The notes under the pieces: model-generated
Told to the model about the DNA's origin: nothing
What the model saw: the letters and a program-made list of their open reading frames with translations, nothing else
Database searches by the model: none
Source: an uncultured Lachnospiraceae bacterium
GTDB taxonomy: Bacteria > Bacillota > Clostridia > Lachnospirales > Lachnospiraceae
Direction: 5' to 3'
DNA length: 64,000 bases
NCBI GenBank assembly: GCA_910577045.1
Contig: CAJTLB010000013.1
Span: 27,849-91,848 of the forward strand
Made by a program: the position numbers and the translations under genes
Shown here: in pieces, positions 46,078-53,723 of the stretch
How the letters are laid out: each line of letters opens with the position of its first letter
How positions within the stretch are numbered: the first letter of the stretch is position 1

Positions 46078-47028
46078 ATGCGAAAAAAACCAAAAACCAT
46101 AACTGAATACCGTCCTTATACTATGCCTAGCAATTTCCCTGTGCTTTTCCTATCAGGAGACAAATGGCATATTTCTGATATAAAAAGTAACCACCTCCAT
46201 TTCCATAATTGCCTAGAAATCGGCATTTGCCTGTCCCAGTCTGGCTATATGGAATTTGAAGGCGTCCCTGTCGCTTTCCAAGAAGGAGATATTTCTTGTG
46301 TCCCTTACAATATGCCACATACTACTTATAGTTCTCCTGGCGAATTAAGCCTGTGGACTTATATTTTTTTACACCCAGATGAATTATTCCACAATATGTT
46401 CCCTGGGAATGCGGCGCCTATTTCTAACCTTTCTATGGTAGATATCCCTAATTTCCGTTTTATCTACCCAAAAAAAGATTTTCCTAAAATCTATTTTCTC
46501 GCCACATCCATAGCGGGGGAATTAGAACAAAAGCCGGAAAATTACCAAATAACTGTCCGTTCTCTTTTACTAGCCCTCTGTATTGAAATCCGGCGTTGCC
46601 AAGATCCATGTTCCTTACGGGCAGACACGCAGCCACATTCTGATTTAAGGGACGGCAAAATGGCAATTGCTCCTGCCCTTGATTATATCCATAAAAATTA
46701 CATGCAGGAATTTAGTATAAAAGACCTTGCTGATATATGCCACTTAAGCGAAACACATTTCCGCCGTATGTTCCATTCTATTATGGGCATGCCTCCATTA
46801 GAATTTGTAAACAATACCCGTATCTACCATGCCTGTAATTTACTAAAAAATACAGAAGAATCTGTCCTATATATTTCAGGGCAAGTTGGTTTTAATTCTG
46901 TTTCTACTTTTAACCGTTGTTTTTCTAAAGCAATGGGGACTAATCCCAGGGATTGGAAGAAAAATGTGTTATTTGAAGAAGGCAAGACAGACCTTGGGGC
47001 AGTTGAAAAATATCCCGGATGGATTTGA
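46078..47028 (+). CDS. AraC family transcriptional regulator
   Basis: A 316-residue regulator. An N-terminal cupin-like sensing domain (HFHNCLEIGICLSQSGYMEFEG, EGDISCVPYNMPHTTYS) is followed by a C-terminal pair of helix-turn-helix motifs (FSIKDLADICHLSETHFRRMFHSIMG and VLYISGQVGFNSVSTFNRCFSKAMGTNPRDW). Cupin-AraC proteins commonly activate carbohydrate genes on binding a sugar. Its position between the importer operon and the GH112/CE12 genes makes it the likely local regulator of the pectin genes; direct targets are inferred. Start 46078 follows AAAAGGGG; an ATG ten codons earlier lacks such a site. Confidence 0.9.
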   Translation: MRKKPKTITEYRPYTMPSNFPVLFLSGDKWHISDIKSNHLHFHNCLEIGICLSQSGYMEFEGVPVAFQEGDISCVPYNMPHTTYSSPGELSLWTYIFLHPDELFHNMFPGNAAPISNLSMVDIPNFRFIYPKKDFPKIYFLATSIAGELEQKPENYQITVRSLLLALCIEIRRCQDPCSLRADTQPHSDLRDGKMAIAPALDYIHKNYMQEFSIKDLADICHLSETHFRRMFHSIMGMPPLEFVNNTRIYHACNLLKNTEESVLYISGQVGFNSVSTFNRCFSKAMGTNPRDWKKNVLFEEGKTDLGAVEKYPGWI

Positions 47029-47073
47029 CGCTCCCTGCGACTAATAGCTATATATGTTCCATTTATAAATAGA

Positions 47074-47134
47074 AAAATATGGGAACTGTTGCAATATAGT
47101 AGAAGAATGGTATGTTGCAACAGCCCCATATTTT
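47074..47134. terminator. Bidirectional terminator between the AraC and GH112 genes
   Basis: AAATATGGGaACTGTTGCAA pairs with TTGCAACAGcCCCATATTT, with A and T runs at the outer ends serving both strands. Confidence 0.85.
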
Positions 47135-47169
47135 AAAATACCTATAATAATTTATCTTTTAATCTTATC

Positions 47170-49341
47170 TTATTGTATCTCAATATCAAACGGCAATAAT
47201 GTCACAGTTACTTCTTTCCCATTTTCCATTTGCACTGTTGTTGTTTGTTCAGTCCCTGTATTATTAATAATTACTAATTTGCCGCTTCCTGGATAATAAG
47301 CACATTCTGTCATAGGGTTAGAACAAATATATGTCTTTATGGCATCTTCTTGTTGCCCTGCGTAAAGGATAGCACGCATAAGGAGCCTTGTATTTTCTAA
47401 ATTAAAACGATAACCAGACAAATACACGCTACGTCCTTTACCAAAACCACTAACGGTCACTGTTGGCGTCCCATTTTTCTCTGCTAATACAGTAGTATCC
47501 TTCCCTAATACATAAATGCCGTCACAAATTGGCAGGTCTGCTCCTTTTGTTTCTGCAGTAATAAAACTATCTTTTTGCAATTTATACGCATATTTCCCAA
47601 GGCATTTCTTTGTCCCAAGATCCTTATCTACGCCCAAAATATGTGCTAATTGGAAATATTGGCTGCTATATTCTGCCGCAGAAGACTCGTTTACCCCAAT
47701 AAACCCGCCGCCATTTGCTACAAATTCCGTAAGTTTTTCTACTACTTCAGCACGTTTCCAATTATCTCCGCCACTCCATGCACTATTTATTACGCCTGCA
47801 TTTATAATAACCTTTACATCTGCCCCAATACCTTCTGAAACAATATCATCAAAGCTCTTAAACACTACCTCAAATGGCAAGCCAGATAAAGATTCTATGA
47901 TATTAATTAAATCTACCTCTGGATGCTCATGCAAATGCCCACTGCAAGTCCAAGAACGAAGCGATCCCCATGCAGTCAATATCATTACTTTCCCTGGTAT
48001 CACATATGGTTCTCCAGCTTGATGAAAACTCTTTAATAGGCGGAACTCATCTGTTACTTTTTCCATATAATCACAGAAATCAGGGAATGGCTCCACCAAA
48101 TGCAGGTATCCGCCAAGGCCAATCCGATCCACTGGTTTCCTTAACAATGCACGCCTTACATTCTGCCAGAATTTCTGTGCATCAAGTTTAGGATTACCAC
48201 CTGGTGCAAAAGTAGGCTCCCCAGATAATCCTGTTGGGAATAAATATGGATGTAATCTTAACTCTCTTGTATCAATCCCTTGTGCCCCTGCACAAAGCCT
48301 TGCCTCAAACCCACTAAATACACATTTAATCAAGCCATCAAAACCAAATTCAGGGAAGCGCTTCCCATATGGTTCCACGCCTATCCAGCTATCATCATAA
48401 AATACATATGCCTTTTTACCATATTTATGTACAAGGTCAATACACTTTTTACCAAACTCTACTACAAAACAATTTACGAAATCCATCCACTCCTGATATT
48501 TTTTAGAAGGTGCGTTATGTGTTTGGTTATAAAAACCTTTATTTACAAAATCCTCAGATGTCATTTTATAACCTTTTTCTTTTTCAAATGCACGCAATGC
48601 AACTGGGTTTGCTGTAAAATCATAAGAACCCCAATCACTATAAATACTACGGCAGTCAATATCATCTCCCCAGAACCATGCAAAATTATAAAACATAGAG
48701 GTAAAACGGACTACTGTAGTTGCTGGATGGGAAATACACCACTCTTCTAGCCATTTTAAGATATTTTCTTGTGTTTCAGGATATCTTGGCTCAACAGCCA
48801 TTAAATGCTCCTTGTCGCCCCAGTCATTTGTAATATGGTTATACATTGAAATTTCTTCCCAAAGGCGCACTGCAAGGAAATTCACCGTATACTTATGCCA
48901 TTTCTTGGCATTTTTCACTACTACCTCCCCTGTTTCTTTATTATAATCCCAATTAGAAACCGGTACTTCTTCTTCTGTAGTACGGTCAAATACCTGCCAA
49001 AATTCCTTTGGATCATCTGTGGCATTTACCATAAACTGCTCTTTAAAATATCCTTTTAATGGCTGGATAACCACTGTCTCTGACTCTGCCACTACTGGAT
49101 AGCTCATTAGGAAATTCTGCTGCAATTTATCCATATTCTGTTTCGCCCACGCATTATCAGAACGAATTAGGCAAATTGTAGAATAAATCCCATATCCTGA
49201 ATTTGTAATTTCTTCTGAAAGCTGTGTGCCATCACTGTCACGGATTACATCTGCCCCCCATTTTTTTGCTAATTTCAAAGTTAAATCCTCATAACCAGAT
49301 TCCCCTGGCAGAGTAAAGCTGTCTCTCAACACTTCTCCCAT
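47170..49341 (-). CDS. GH112 phosphorylase, probably beta-1,4-galactosyl-L-rhamnose phosphorylase
   Basis: A 723-residue protein without a signal peptide. Its layout (TIM-barrel region with VRFTSMFYNFAWFWGDDID and SDWGSYDFTANPVALRAFEKEKGY; KKAYVFYDDSWIGVEPYG; glutamine-amidotransferase-like middle VKVIINAGVINSAWSGGDNW; final beta domain) matches GH112 phosphorylases, which split beta-galactosides with phosphate to give galactose-1-phosphate. GH112 members use galacto-N-biose, lacto-N-biose or galactosyl-rhamnose; the rhamnogalacturonan context favours galactosyl-rhamnose, but specificity cannot be read directly. TGGAGGAAGAACGGGA precedes the ATG. Confidence 0.85.
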   Translation of the reverse strand: MGEVLRDSFTLPGESGYEDLTLKLAKKWGADVIRDSDGTQLSEEITNSGYGIYSTICLIRSDNAWAKQNMDKLQQNFLMSYPVVAESETVVIQPLKGYFKEQFMVNATDDPKEFWQVFDRTTEEEVPVSNWDYNKETGEVVVKNAKKWHKYTVNFLAVRLWEEISMYNHITNDWGDKEHLMAVEPRYPETQENILKWLEEWCISHPATTVVRFTSMFYNFAWFWGDDIDCRSIYSDWGSYDFTANPVALRAFEKEKGYKMTSEDFVNKGFYNQTHNAPSKKYQEWMDFVNCFVVEFGKKCIDLVHKYGKKAYVFYDDSWIGVEPYGKRFPEFGFDGLIKCVFSGFEARLCAGAQGIDTRELRLHPYLFPTGLSGEPTFAPGGNPKLDAQKFWQNVRRALLRKPVDRIGLGGYLHLVEPFPDFCDYMEKVTDEFRLLKSFHQAGEPYVIPGKVMILTAWGSLRSWTCSGHLHEHPEVDLINIIESLSGLPFEVVFKSFDDIVSEGIGADVKVIINAGVINSAWSGGDNWKRAEVVEKLTEFVANGGGFIGVNESSAAEYSSQYFQLAHILGVDKDLGTKKCLGKYAYKLQKDSFITAETKGADLPICDGIYVLGKDTTVLAEKNGTPTVTVSGFGKGRSVYLSGYRFNLENTRLLMRAILYAGQQEDAIKTYICSNPMTECAYYPGSGKLVIINNTGTEQTTTVQMENGKEVTVTLLPFDIEIQ

Positions 49342-49389
49342 TCCCGTTCTTCCTCCATTTATGTATTGTTAGATTATTTTGTTTCTTTT

Positions 49390-49418
49390 AGTTTACATGA
49401 TATTGGTTTTTTTTTCAA
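49390..49418 (-). promoter_or_regulatory. Candidate promoter of the GH112 gene
   Basis: Minus-strand TTGAAA (49413-49418), 17-bp spacer, TAAACT (49390-49395). It lies in the divergent gap shared with the CE12-type gene. Confidence 0.5.
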
Positions 49419-49473
49419 TGTATTATATAATATTCTTAATTATATACAAATTTTAATATAAATGGAGGATATT

Positions 49474-51168
49474 ATGTATCAGATAGGATTTTCATTTTCA
49501 GAGGCCCCTTACCCCACAGACGCTTTAGCAGATGCTTTTGATCTTTATACAGAAGAAAAAGGCTATGGGTTTGTAATTGAAAAAAATAGAAAAGAACAGG
49601 AACTCCTTCAGATTCCTGAATTAAATTCTGCTTTTTCCCCTTGGTATTGGGATAGTGAAAAAGAATTAACTTCATTAATGAATACTCCCCTTGGCGTTAT
49701 GGTAAAAAATTCTTCTTTTACTAATGAAAATTATGGGCTGCCATTATCCTTTAAAGTAAAAGTGCCAAACCCGGGGAATTACCAAATACGCCTTACTATC
49801 TGTTGTGGAAAAAAGGGCTGTAATAACCTTATTATTTTTACTGGGCGCCGCCATCTTGCCTGCCAAGGCATTACTATTGCGCCAGATGACAGTTATACGG
49901 CAGAATTTACTGTCCATTTATGCGATATTATTCCCCGTGGGAAAGAAGAGGTATATGCCGACCATACACTAGATATTACATTATTTGGCGAAAATATCGC
50001 TCTTTCTCGTCTTTCTATCTGTGAAATAGAAGCACCTGTTATTTATATTAGTGGAGATTCTACTGTTACCGATCAAAGTGGAACATACCCATACCAACCT
50101 GGATGCTGTTACAGTGGATGGGGACAAATGCTCTCTGCCTACCTAAAAACTGGTATTTCTGTATCAAACCATGCTCATTCTGGTTTAACTACAGAATCTT
50201 TCCGAAATGAAGGGCATTATCAAATTATACGCCGTTTTATTAAACCAGGCGACTATTATTTAATCCAATTTGCCCACAATGACCAAAAACTTCCTTATCT
50301 TGATGCTTCTGGCGGCTATAGGGAAAGAATCATTGCTTATATTGAAGAAATCCGTCACTGTGGTGCTATACCTATCCTTATTACTCCATTAGCTAGAAAT
50401 ACTTGGACAGGCCAAGGCACATATAATGACTTACTTGTTGACTATGCTGCGGAATGTATTCGGGTTGGAGAAGAATACCAAGTTCCTGTTATTGATTTAC
50501 ATCAATTTAGTATGGATTTTATTAAGCAAAAAGGGCTCGATCAGGCAAAGTCCTATTTTTACCCAAAAGACTATACCCATACTAACGATTATGGTGCTTA
50601 TCTTATGGCAGGATATGTAGCTTCTAAACTTTTAGGGCTTCCTGGGCTTACCCCATATAAAGGTTCTATCCCTACTCCAGAATGGATTCCTCCTATAGAA
50701 ATTTTATTACCAACACCACCAGAGTCCTTTACACAGGCCACTGCTTCTATTTTACCTGCTGAAACACAATTAGATCGTCCAGAAGAACCATGTACACGAG
50801 TAGAATTTTTAGAACAATTAGTAAAAATTATAGGCTATGTCCCTGTGAATGTATATAATGACAGATATTCTGATGTAATAGGACATGAATGGTATGCTGG
50901 CCTTGTTGAAGTCAGCTACCAAAATTCTCTTGTTGATCCAGTCTATACTTCCAATAGTTCTTTTTACCCTTTAGAACCAGTTACTTGGGAACAGGTGATT
51001 TCTTTTTGTAGCAATGGCTACAAAAGCAGGCATGCAGTTGCCCAAAAAGAAGACCCTATTAAATTGGCAAAAAAGCTTAACCTTCTGCCAAATACCTATC
51101 AGCCAGAAGAACTTGTAAGCCGAAAAGAAAGCCTACATCTATTGCGGGCTTTAGAAAAAACACTATAA
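49474..51168 (+). CDS. Rhamnogalacturonan acetylesterase-like SGNH hydrolase (CE12) with extra domains
   Basis: A 564-residue protein. Residues 1-185 form a beta-rich domain beginning IGFSFSEAPYPTDALADAF and containing GYGF, like the FDFG...GYGF domains of the giant PL11 protein. The esterase follows: nucleophile S196 in YISGDSTVTDQ, AHSGLTTESF, FAHND, and the late Asp-His pair in KDYTHTNDYG. Residues about 440-564 resemble S-layer-homology repeats (YSDVIGHEWYAGLVEVSYQNSLVDP). No signal peptide is visible, so it probably deacetylates imported oligomers inside the cell, which makes the SLH-like tail surprising. Start 49474 follows ATGGAGGATATT; an ATG 12 bases upstream overlaps that site. Confidence 0.88.
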   Translation: MYQIGFSFSEAPYPTDALADAFDLYTEEKGYGFVIEKNRKEQELLQIPELNSAFSPWYWDSEKELTSLMNTPLGVMVKNSSFTNENYGLPLSFKVKVPNPGNYQIRLTICCGKKGCNNLIIFTGRRHLACQGITIAPDDSYTAEFTVHLCDIIPRGKEEVYADHTLDITLFGENIALSRLSICEIEAPVIYISGDSTVTDQSGTYPYQPGCCYSGWGQMLSAYLKTGISVSNHAHSGLTTESFRNEGHYQIIRRFIKPGDYYLIQFAHNDQKLPYLDASGGYRERIIAYIEEIRHCGAIPILITPLARNTWTGQGTYNDLLVDYAAECIRVGEEYQVPVIDLHQFSMDFIKQKGLDQAKSYFYPKDYTHTNDYGAYLMAGYVASKLLGLPGLTPYKGSIPTPEWIPPIEILLPTPPESFTQATASILPAETQLDRPEEPCTRVEFLEQLVKIIGYVPVNVYNDRYSDVIGHEWYAGLVEVSYQNSLVDPVYTSNSSFYPLEPVTWEQVISFCSNGYKSRHAVAQKEDPIKLAKKLNLLPNTYQPEELVSRKESLHLLRALEKTL

Positions 51169-51205
51169 TAAACTTCTTTTCAATTACTCCTTTTTCTGTA
51201 AAATA

Positions 51206-51305
51206 CAAAAAAACAAAGGGCTATACAAAATTCAGGAATCCTATACATATAATATATTTAGTTATCCATATTATTGGTTCTATTATTTTGTAACAGCCCT
51301 TTTTC
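51206..51305 (+). terminator. Long hairpin after the acetylesterase gene
   Basis: AAAGGGCT-TACAAAA near 51210 pairs with TTTTGTA-AGCCCTTT near 51290, enclosing an AT-rich loop and followed by T's. The large loop makes this a moderate call. The rest of 51169-51490 shows no gene. Confidence 0.55.
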
Positions 51306-51493
51306 ATTTAATTATTTCTTCCTAATTATATTTATATATAATCTAATCGTTCAAACATTCCTATCTATATATCTTTTCATTTTTTCTTTATCTGTCTTTT
51401 TCATTATTCCATGCTATTATATCTGCTTATTAAAAATTTTACAGAAAATAATATAGTAATTGATAATGTTGTTTAGGTAATATATGGTAATCC

Positions 51494-51522
51494 TTGACAA
51501 ATAATATTTTATTTTTTATAAT
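51494..51522 (+). promoter_or_regulatory. Consensus promoter of the PerR-type gene
   Basis: TTGACA (51494-51499), 17-bp spacer, TATAAT (51517-51522): both boxes are perfect. Confidence 0.85.
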
Positions 51523-51525
51523 ATT

Positions 51526-51544
51526 AATAATAATTACTATTATT
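51526..51544 (+). promoter_or_regulatory. Putative PerR operator at the PerR-type gene
   Basis: AATAATAATTACTATTATT directly downstream of the -10 box. It matches 17 of 19 positions with the sequence at 52058-52076 before the rubrerythrin gene. AT-rich imperfect palindromes of this kind are characteristic of Fur/PerR boxes. Confidence 0.65.
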
Positions 51545-51575
51545 TTTATTTTTTTATTAGAAAGGATTTTTATAA

Positions 51576-51974
51576 ATGAAACCATTGAAATATAGCCGAC
51601 AAAGAGAAGCCATTAAAGCTTTTCTAGCTTCTAGGTCAGATCATCCTACTGCTGATATAGTATATACTTATATAAGGAAAGATTTTCCAAATATCAGCCT
51701 TGGGACAGTTTATCGCAATTTATCTCTTCTAGCAGAACTAGGTGAAATCCTTAAGCTCTCTTGCGGAGATGGAGCTGATCATTTTGATGCTTGTACACTT
51801 CCCCACCATCACTTTTACTGTAAACAATGCCATAATGTTATAGACCTACCCCTTCCTAATATAGAAGAAATGGATGTCCGTGCCTCCCAAAATTTTGATG
51901 GGCAGATTGAAGGCCATTGCCTCTATTTTTATGGAACTTGTAAGGCTTGCTCTAAGCAACAAGTCATTTTATAA
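51576..51974 (+). CDS. perR: Fur/PerR family metal-dependent repressor
   Basis: A 132-residue Fur-superfamily repressor: winged helix with SDHPTADIVYTYIRKDFPNISLGTVYRNLSLLAELGEI, metal ligands in DHFDACTLPHHHFYCKQCHNV, and two CxxC pairs (CKQC, CKAC) for structural zinc. PerR-type is preferred over Fur because the next gene is a peroxide-reducing reverse rubrerythrin and both carry the same operator-like sequence, but the subfamily cannot be proved from motifs alone. Autoregulation is likely because the operator overlaps its own promoter. AGAAAGGATTTT precedes the ATG. Confidence 0.85.
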   Translation: MKPLKYSRQREAIKAFLASRSDHPTADIVYTYIRKDFPNISLGTVYRNLSLLAELGEILKLSCGDGADHFDACTLPHHHFYCKQCHNVIDLPLPNIEEMDVRASQNFDGQIEGHCLYFYGTCKACSKQQVIL

Positions 51975-52023
51975 TATGGAAAGAAAAACTAAGAAATTGG
52001 AAAAAAGAAATTTTGAAAACTAC

Positions 52024-52052
52024 TTGACAGAAAAATATTTATATGTTATATT
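52024..52052 (+). promoter_or_regulatory. Promoter of the rubrerythrin gene
   Basis: TTGACA (52024-52029), 17-bp spacer, TATATT (52047-52052). Confidence 0.75.
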
Positions 52053-52057
52053 AAAAC

Positions 52058-52076
52058 AGTAATGATTACTATTATT
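52058..52076 (+). promoter_or_regulatory. Putative PerR operator at the rubrerythrin gene
   Basis: AGTAATGATTACTATTATT; its first 13 bases AGTAATGATTACT are a perfect palindrome around a central base. It overlaps the expected transcription start and shares ATTACTATTATT with the operator at 51526-51544. Confidence 0.65.
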
Positions 52077-52131
52077 AAATTTTAACTGATAACACAAAAT
52101 AAATTTACTATAAAAAAGGAGAAATCAAAAT

Positions 52132-52674
52132 ATGAAGAAATTTGTTTGTTCTGTATGTGGTTATGTTCATGAAGGTGACTCTGCCCCAGAATCTTGTCCA
52201 ATCTGTAAAGCACCAGCTTCCAAGTTTACAGAGCAGTCAGGTGAAAACACATGGGCTGCTGAGCATGTAGTAGGGGTAGCAAAGGGAGTAAGTGAAGATA
52301 TTCTTAAAGATTTAAGGGCTAACTTCGAAGGAGAATGTTCAGAAGTAGGTATGTACCTTGCTATGGCAAGAGTTGCCCATAGAGAAGGTTATCCTGAAAT
52401 TGGCTTATATTGGGAAAAGGCTGCTTGGGAAGAAGCAGAACATGCTGCAAAATTTGCTGAATTATTAGGCGAAGTAGTTACTGATTCTACTAAGAAGAAC
52501 TTAGAAATGAGAGTTGCTGCTGAAAATGGCGCTACTGCTGGCAAATTTGACCTTGCAAAACGTGCAAAAGCTGCTAATCTTGACGCAATCCATGATACTG
52601 TTCATGAAATGGCAAGAGATGAGGCAAGACATGGTAAGGCATTCGAGGGACTTCTTAAGAGATACTTTGGCTAA
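52132..52674 (+). CDS. Reverse rubrerythrin (peroxide/oxygen-reducing)
   Basis: A 180-residue protein with an N-terminal rubredoxin domain (CSVCGYVHEGDSAPESCPIC; four iron-binding cysteines at about 6, 9, 22 and 25) followed by a ferritin-like diiron domain (LRANFEGECSEVGMYLAMARVAHREGYPEIGLYWEKAAWEEAEHAAKF and ARDEARHGKAFEGLL, with the ExxH ligands). The rubredoxin-first order defines reverse rubrerythrins, which in anaerobic Clostridia reduce hydrogen peroxide and oxygen and are repressed by PerR. The strong promoter, the shared operator and a terminator immediately after indicate a single-gene PerR-controlled unit. AAAAAGGAGAAATC precedes the ATG. Confidence 0.93.
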   Translation: MKKFVCSVCGYVHEGDSAPESCPICKAPASKFTEQSGENTWAAEHVVGVAKGVSEDILKDLRANFEGECSEVGMYLAMARVAHREGYPEIGLYWEKAAWEEAEHAAKFAELLGEVVTDSTKKNLEMRVAAENGATAGKFDLAKRAKAANLDAIHDTVHEMARDEARHGKAFEGLLKRYFG

Positions 52675-52708
52675 GAAAACCGCTAAATTTTAAAGGATTT
52701 TCAATCAC

Positions 52709-52744
52709 AAGGGAATGAACCAGAGATGGTTTGTTCCCTTTTTG
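52709..52744 (+). terminator. Terminator of the rubrerythrin gene
   Basis: AAGGGAATGAACCA / TGGTTTGTTCCCTT stem with a GAGA loop and T5. Confidence 0.85.
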
Positions 52745-53046
52745 ATTGTCCTTTCGTTGTCCTTTGTTACACTAACAGGAGAATACGGGAAATCAGAGAA
52801 AATAGTTCCCTAACCCAACAAAAAATTGCTGACCTGCTGCACATAGGACAAAGGACATATGCAGACTATGAAAGTGGCAAGACAAGAATCCCTGTTGATA
52901 ACCTCTTGATTCTTGCCCGATTCTACAATGTGTCTATAGACTACATCACAGGTGCAAACAATATCAAATCAGAATACCCAAAAAGCATAGGCAGCAGCAT
53001 TTTTATATCAATAATGCCGCTGCCTATTATTTTACTTATTATTTAA
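52726..53046 (+). pseudogene. XRE family helix-turn-helix remnant
   Basis: From about 52775 the frame encodes a clear Cro/CI-type domain (RRIREIRENSSLTQQKIADLLHIGQRTYADYESGKTRIPVDNLLILARFYNVSIDYITG). The only upstream start, ATG 52726, lies inside the rubrerythrin terminator and gives a 15-residue tail unlike the family; no ribosome site is present. At the 3' end the frame runs through a terminator-like hairpin (52987-53026). Both ends therefore look displaced and the gene is probably a truncated relic of a mobile or toxin-antitoxin region. A short expressed repressor cannot be excluded. Confidence 0.55.
52987..53033 (+). terminator. Hairpin at the end of the XRE remnant
   Basis: ATAGGCAGCAGCAT (52987-53000) pairs with ATGCCGCTGCCTAT (53013-53026) with one mismatch, followed by a T-rich stretch. 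Confidence 0.6.
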
Positions 53047-53144
53047 AATGTTTAAATAACTCAAACATTTTAACCACTCTTTTATTTCTGTTCAAAATAG
53101 TGTATAATGTAAATACCTTTTCAACACGAACAGGAGGTATTACA

Positions 53145-53425
53145 TTGAAGTTTGAATGGGATGAAGATAAAACCAACTAAATTTAAAGAAACATGGAATT
53201 GATTTTGAAACAGCAATGTTGGTCTTTAATGATTTGCAACGCATTGAAATTTATGATATGGAACACAGTATTAATGAAGATCGTTATAATACTATTGGAA
53301 TGGTAAATGATATTCTATTTGTCGTTTATACAGAACGAAAAGATAATATACGTCTAATATCGGCAAGACTTGCCACCAAAACAGAAAGGAGCATTTATTA
53401 TGATACGGACAGTTACTTTGGATAG
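53145..53425 (+). pseudogene. brnT: BrnT-like toxin gene with a frameshift near codon 11
   Basis: A TTG at 53145, eight bases after CAGGAGG, begins KFEWDEDKTN and then meets a TAA. Two bases on, the frame continues as NLKKHGIDFETAMLVFNDLQRIEIYDMEHS...GMVNDILFVVYTERKDNIRLISARLATKTERSIYYD, the BrnT family pattern (RNase toxin of type II systems). One missing base between the two parts restores a normal BrnT of about 93 residues. As it stands the toxin is not made unless the ribosome shifts frame. It overlaps the antitoxin start by 26 bases, the usual toxin-first order of brnTA. Confidence 0.75.
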
Positions 53426-53588
53426 AAACCAGAAACCCACAAAGGAACAAATCAGGCAAATAGAAGAAGCAGCAAAAAGAGACATTGTATTTGATGAAGA
53501 TTCTCCCGAACTTACTCCTGCAATGGAAAAGGCATTTCGTTTAGCTGCAAAAAATCGCAATACACAGAGAAAAACAAACATTTCCTAA
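53400..53588 (+). CDS. brnA: BrnA-like antitoxin
   Basis: A 62-residue protein starting at 53400 after AAAGGAGCATTT. The segment IVFDEDSPELTPAMEKAFRLAAKNRN matches the BrnA antitoxin group (DxDxPELTxAM then AxxxAAKxRN). Classical BrnA continues into a ribbon-helix-helix; here the protein stops early after NTQRKTNIS, so it may be a short variant. Such antitoxins bind the BrnT toxin and repress their own operon. The cognate toxin upstream is frameshifted, so the antitoxin may persist alone. Confidence 0.7.
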   Translation: MIRTVTLDRNQKPTKEQIRQIEEAAKRDIVFDEDSPELTPAMEKAFRLAAKNRNTQRKTNIS

Positions 53589-53628
53589 TTTCCTTATGAA
53601 TAGAGTTTTTTCTTGAAATAACATATAA

Positions 53629-53697
53629 AAATAGCAAAAATGAAGCTGTCGCTTCACAAATCTTTACTCTTTAAAGTGACAGCCCCTTTGCTATATT
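53629..53697 (+). terminator. Terminator after brnA
   Basis: ATAGCAAA...GCTGTCGCTT pairs with AAGTGACAGC...TTTGCTAT in a long interrupted stem. Confidence 0.65.
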
Positions 53698-53723
53698 AAG
53701 AGGAACATTGAAGTAGAGGAATT

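Noticed and set aside
48280..48750. 156-codon frame antisense to the GH112 gene, and similar long antisense frames elsewhere (for example 47516-48022, 58091-58567)
   Set aside because: They mirror conserved coding sequence on the other strand, lack ribosome sites and have implausible composition.
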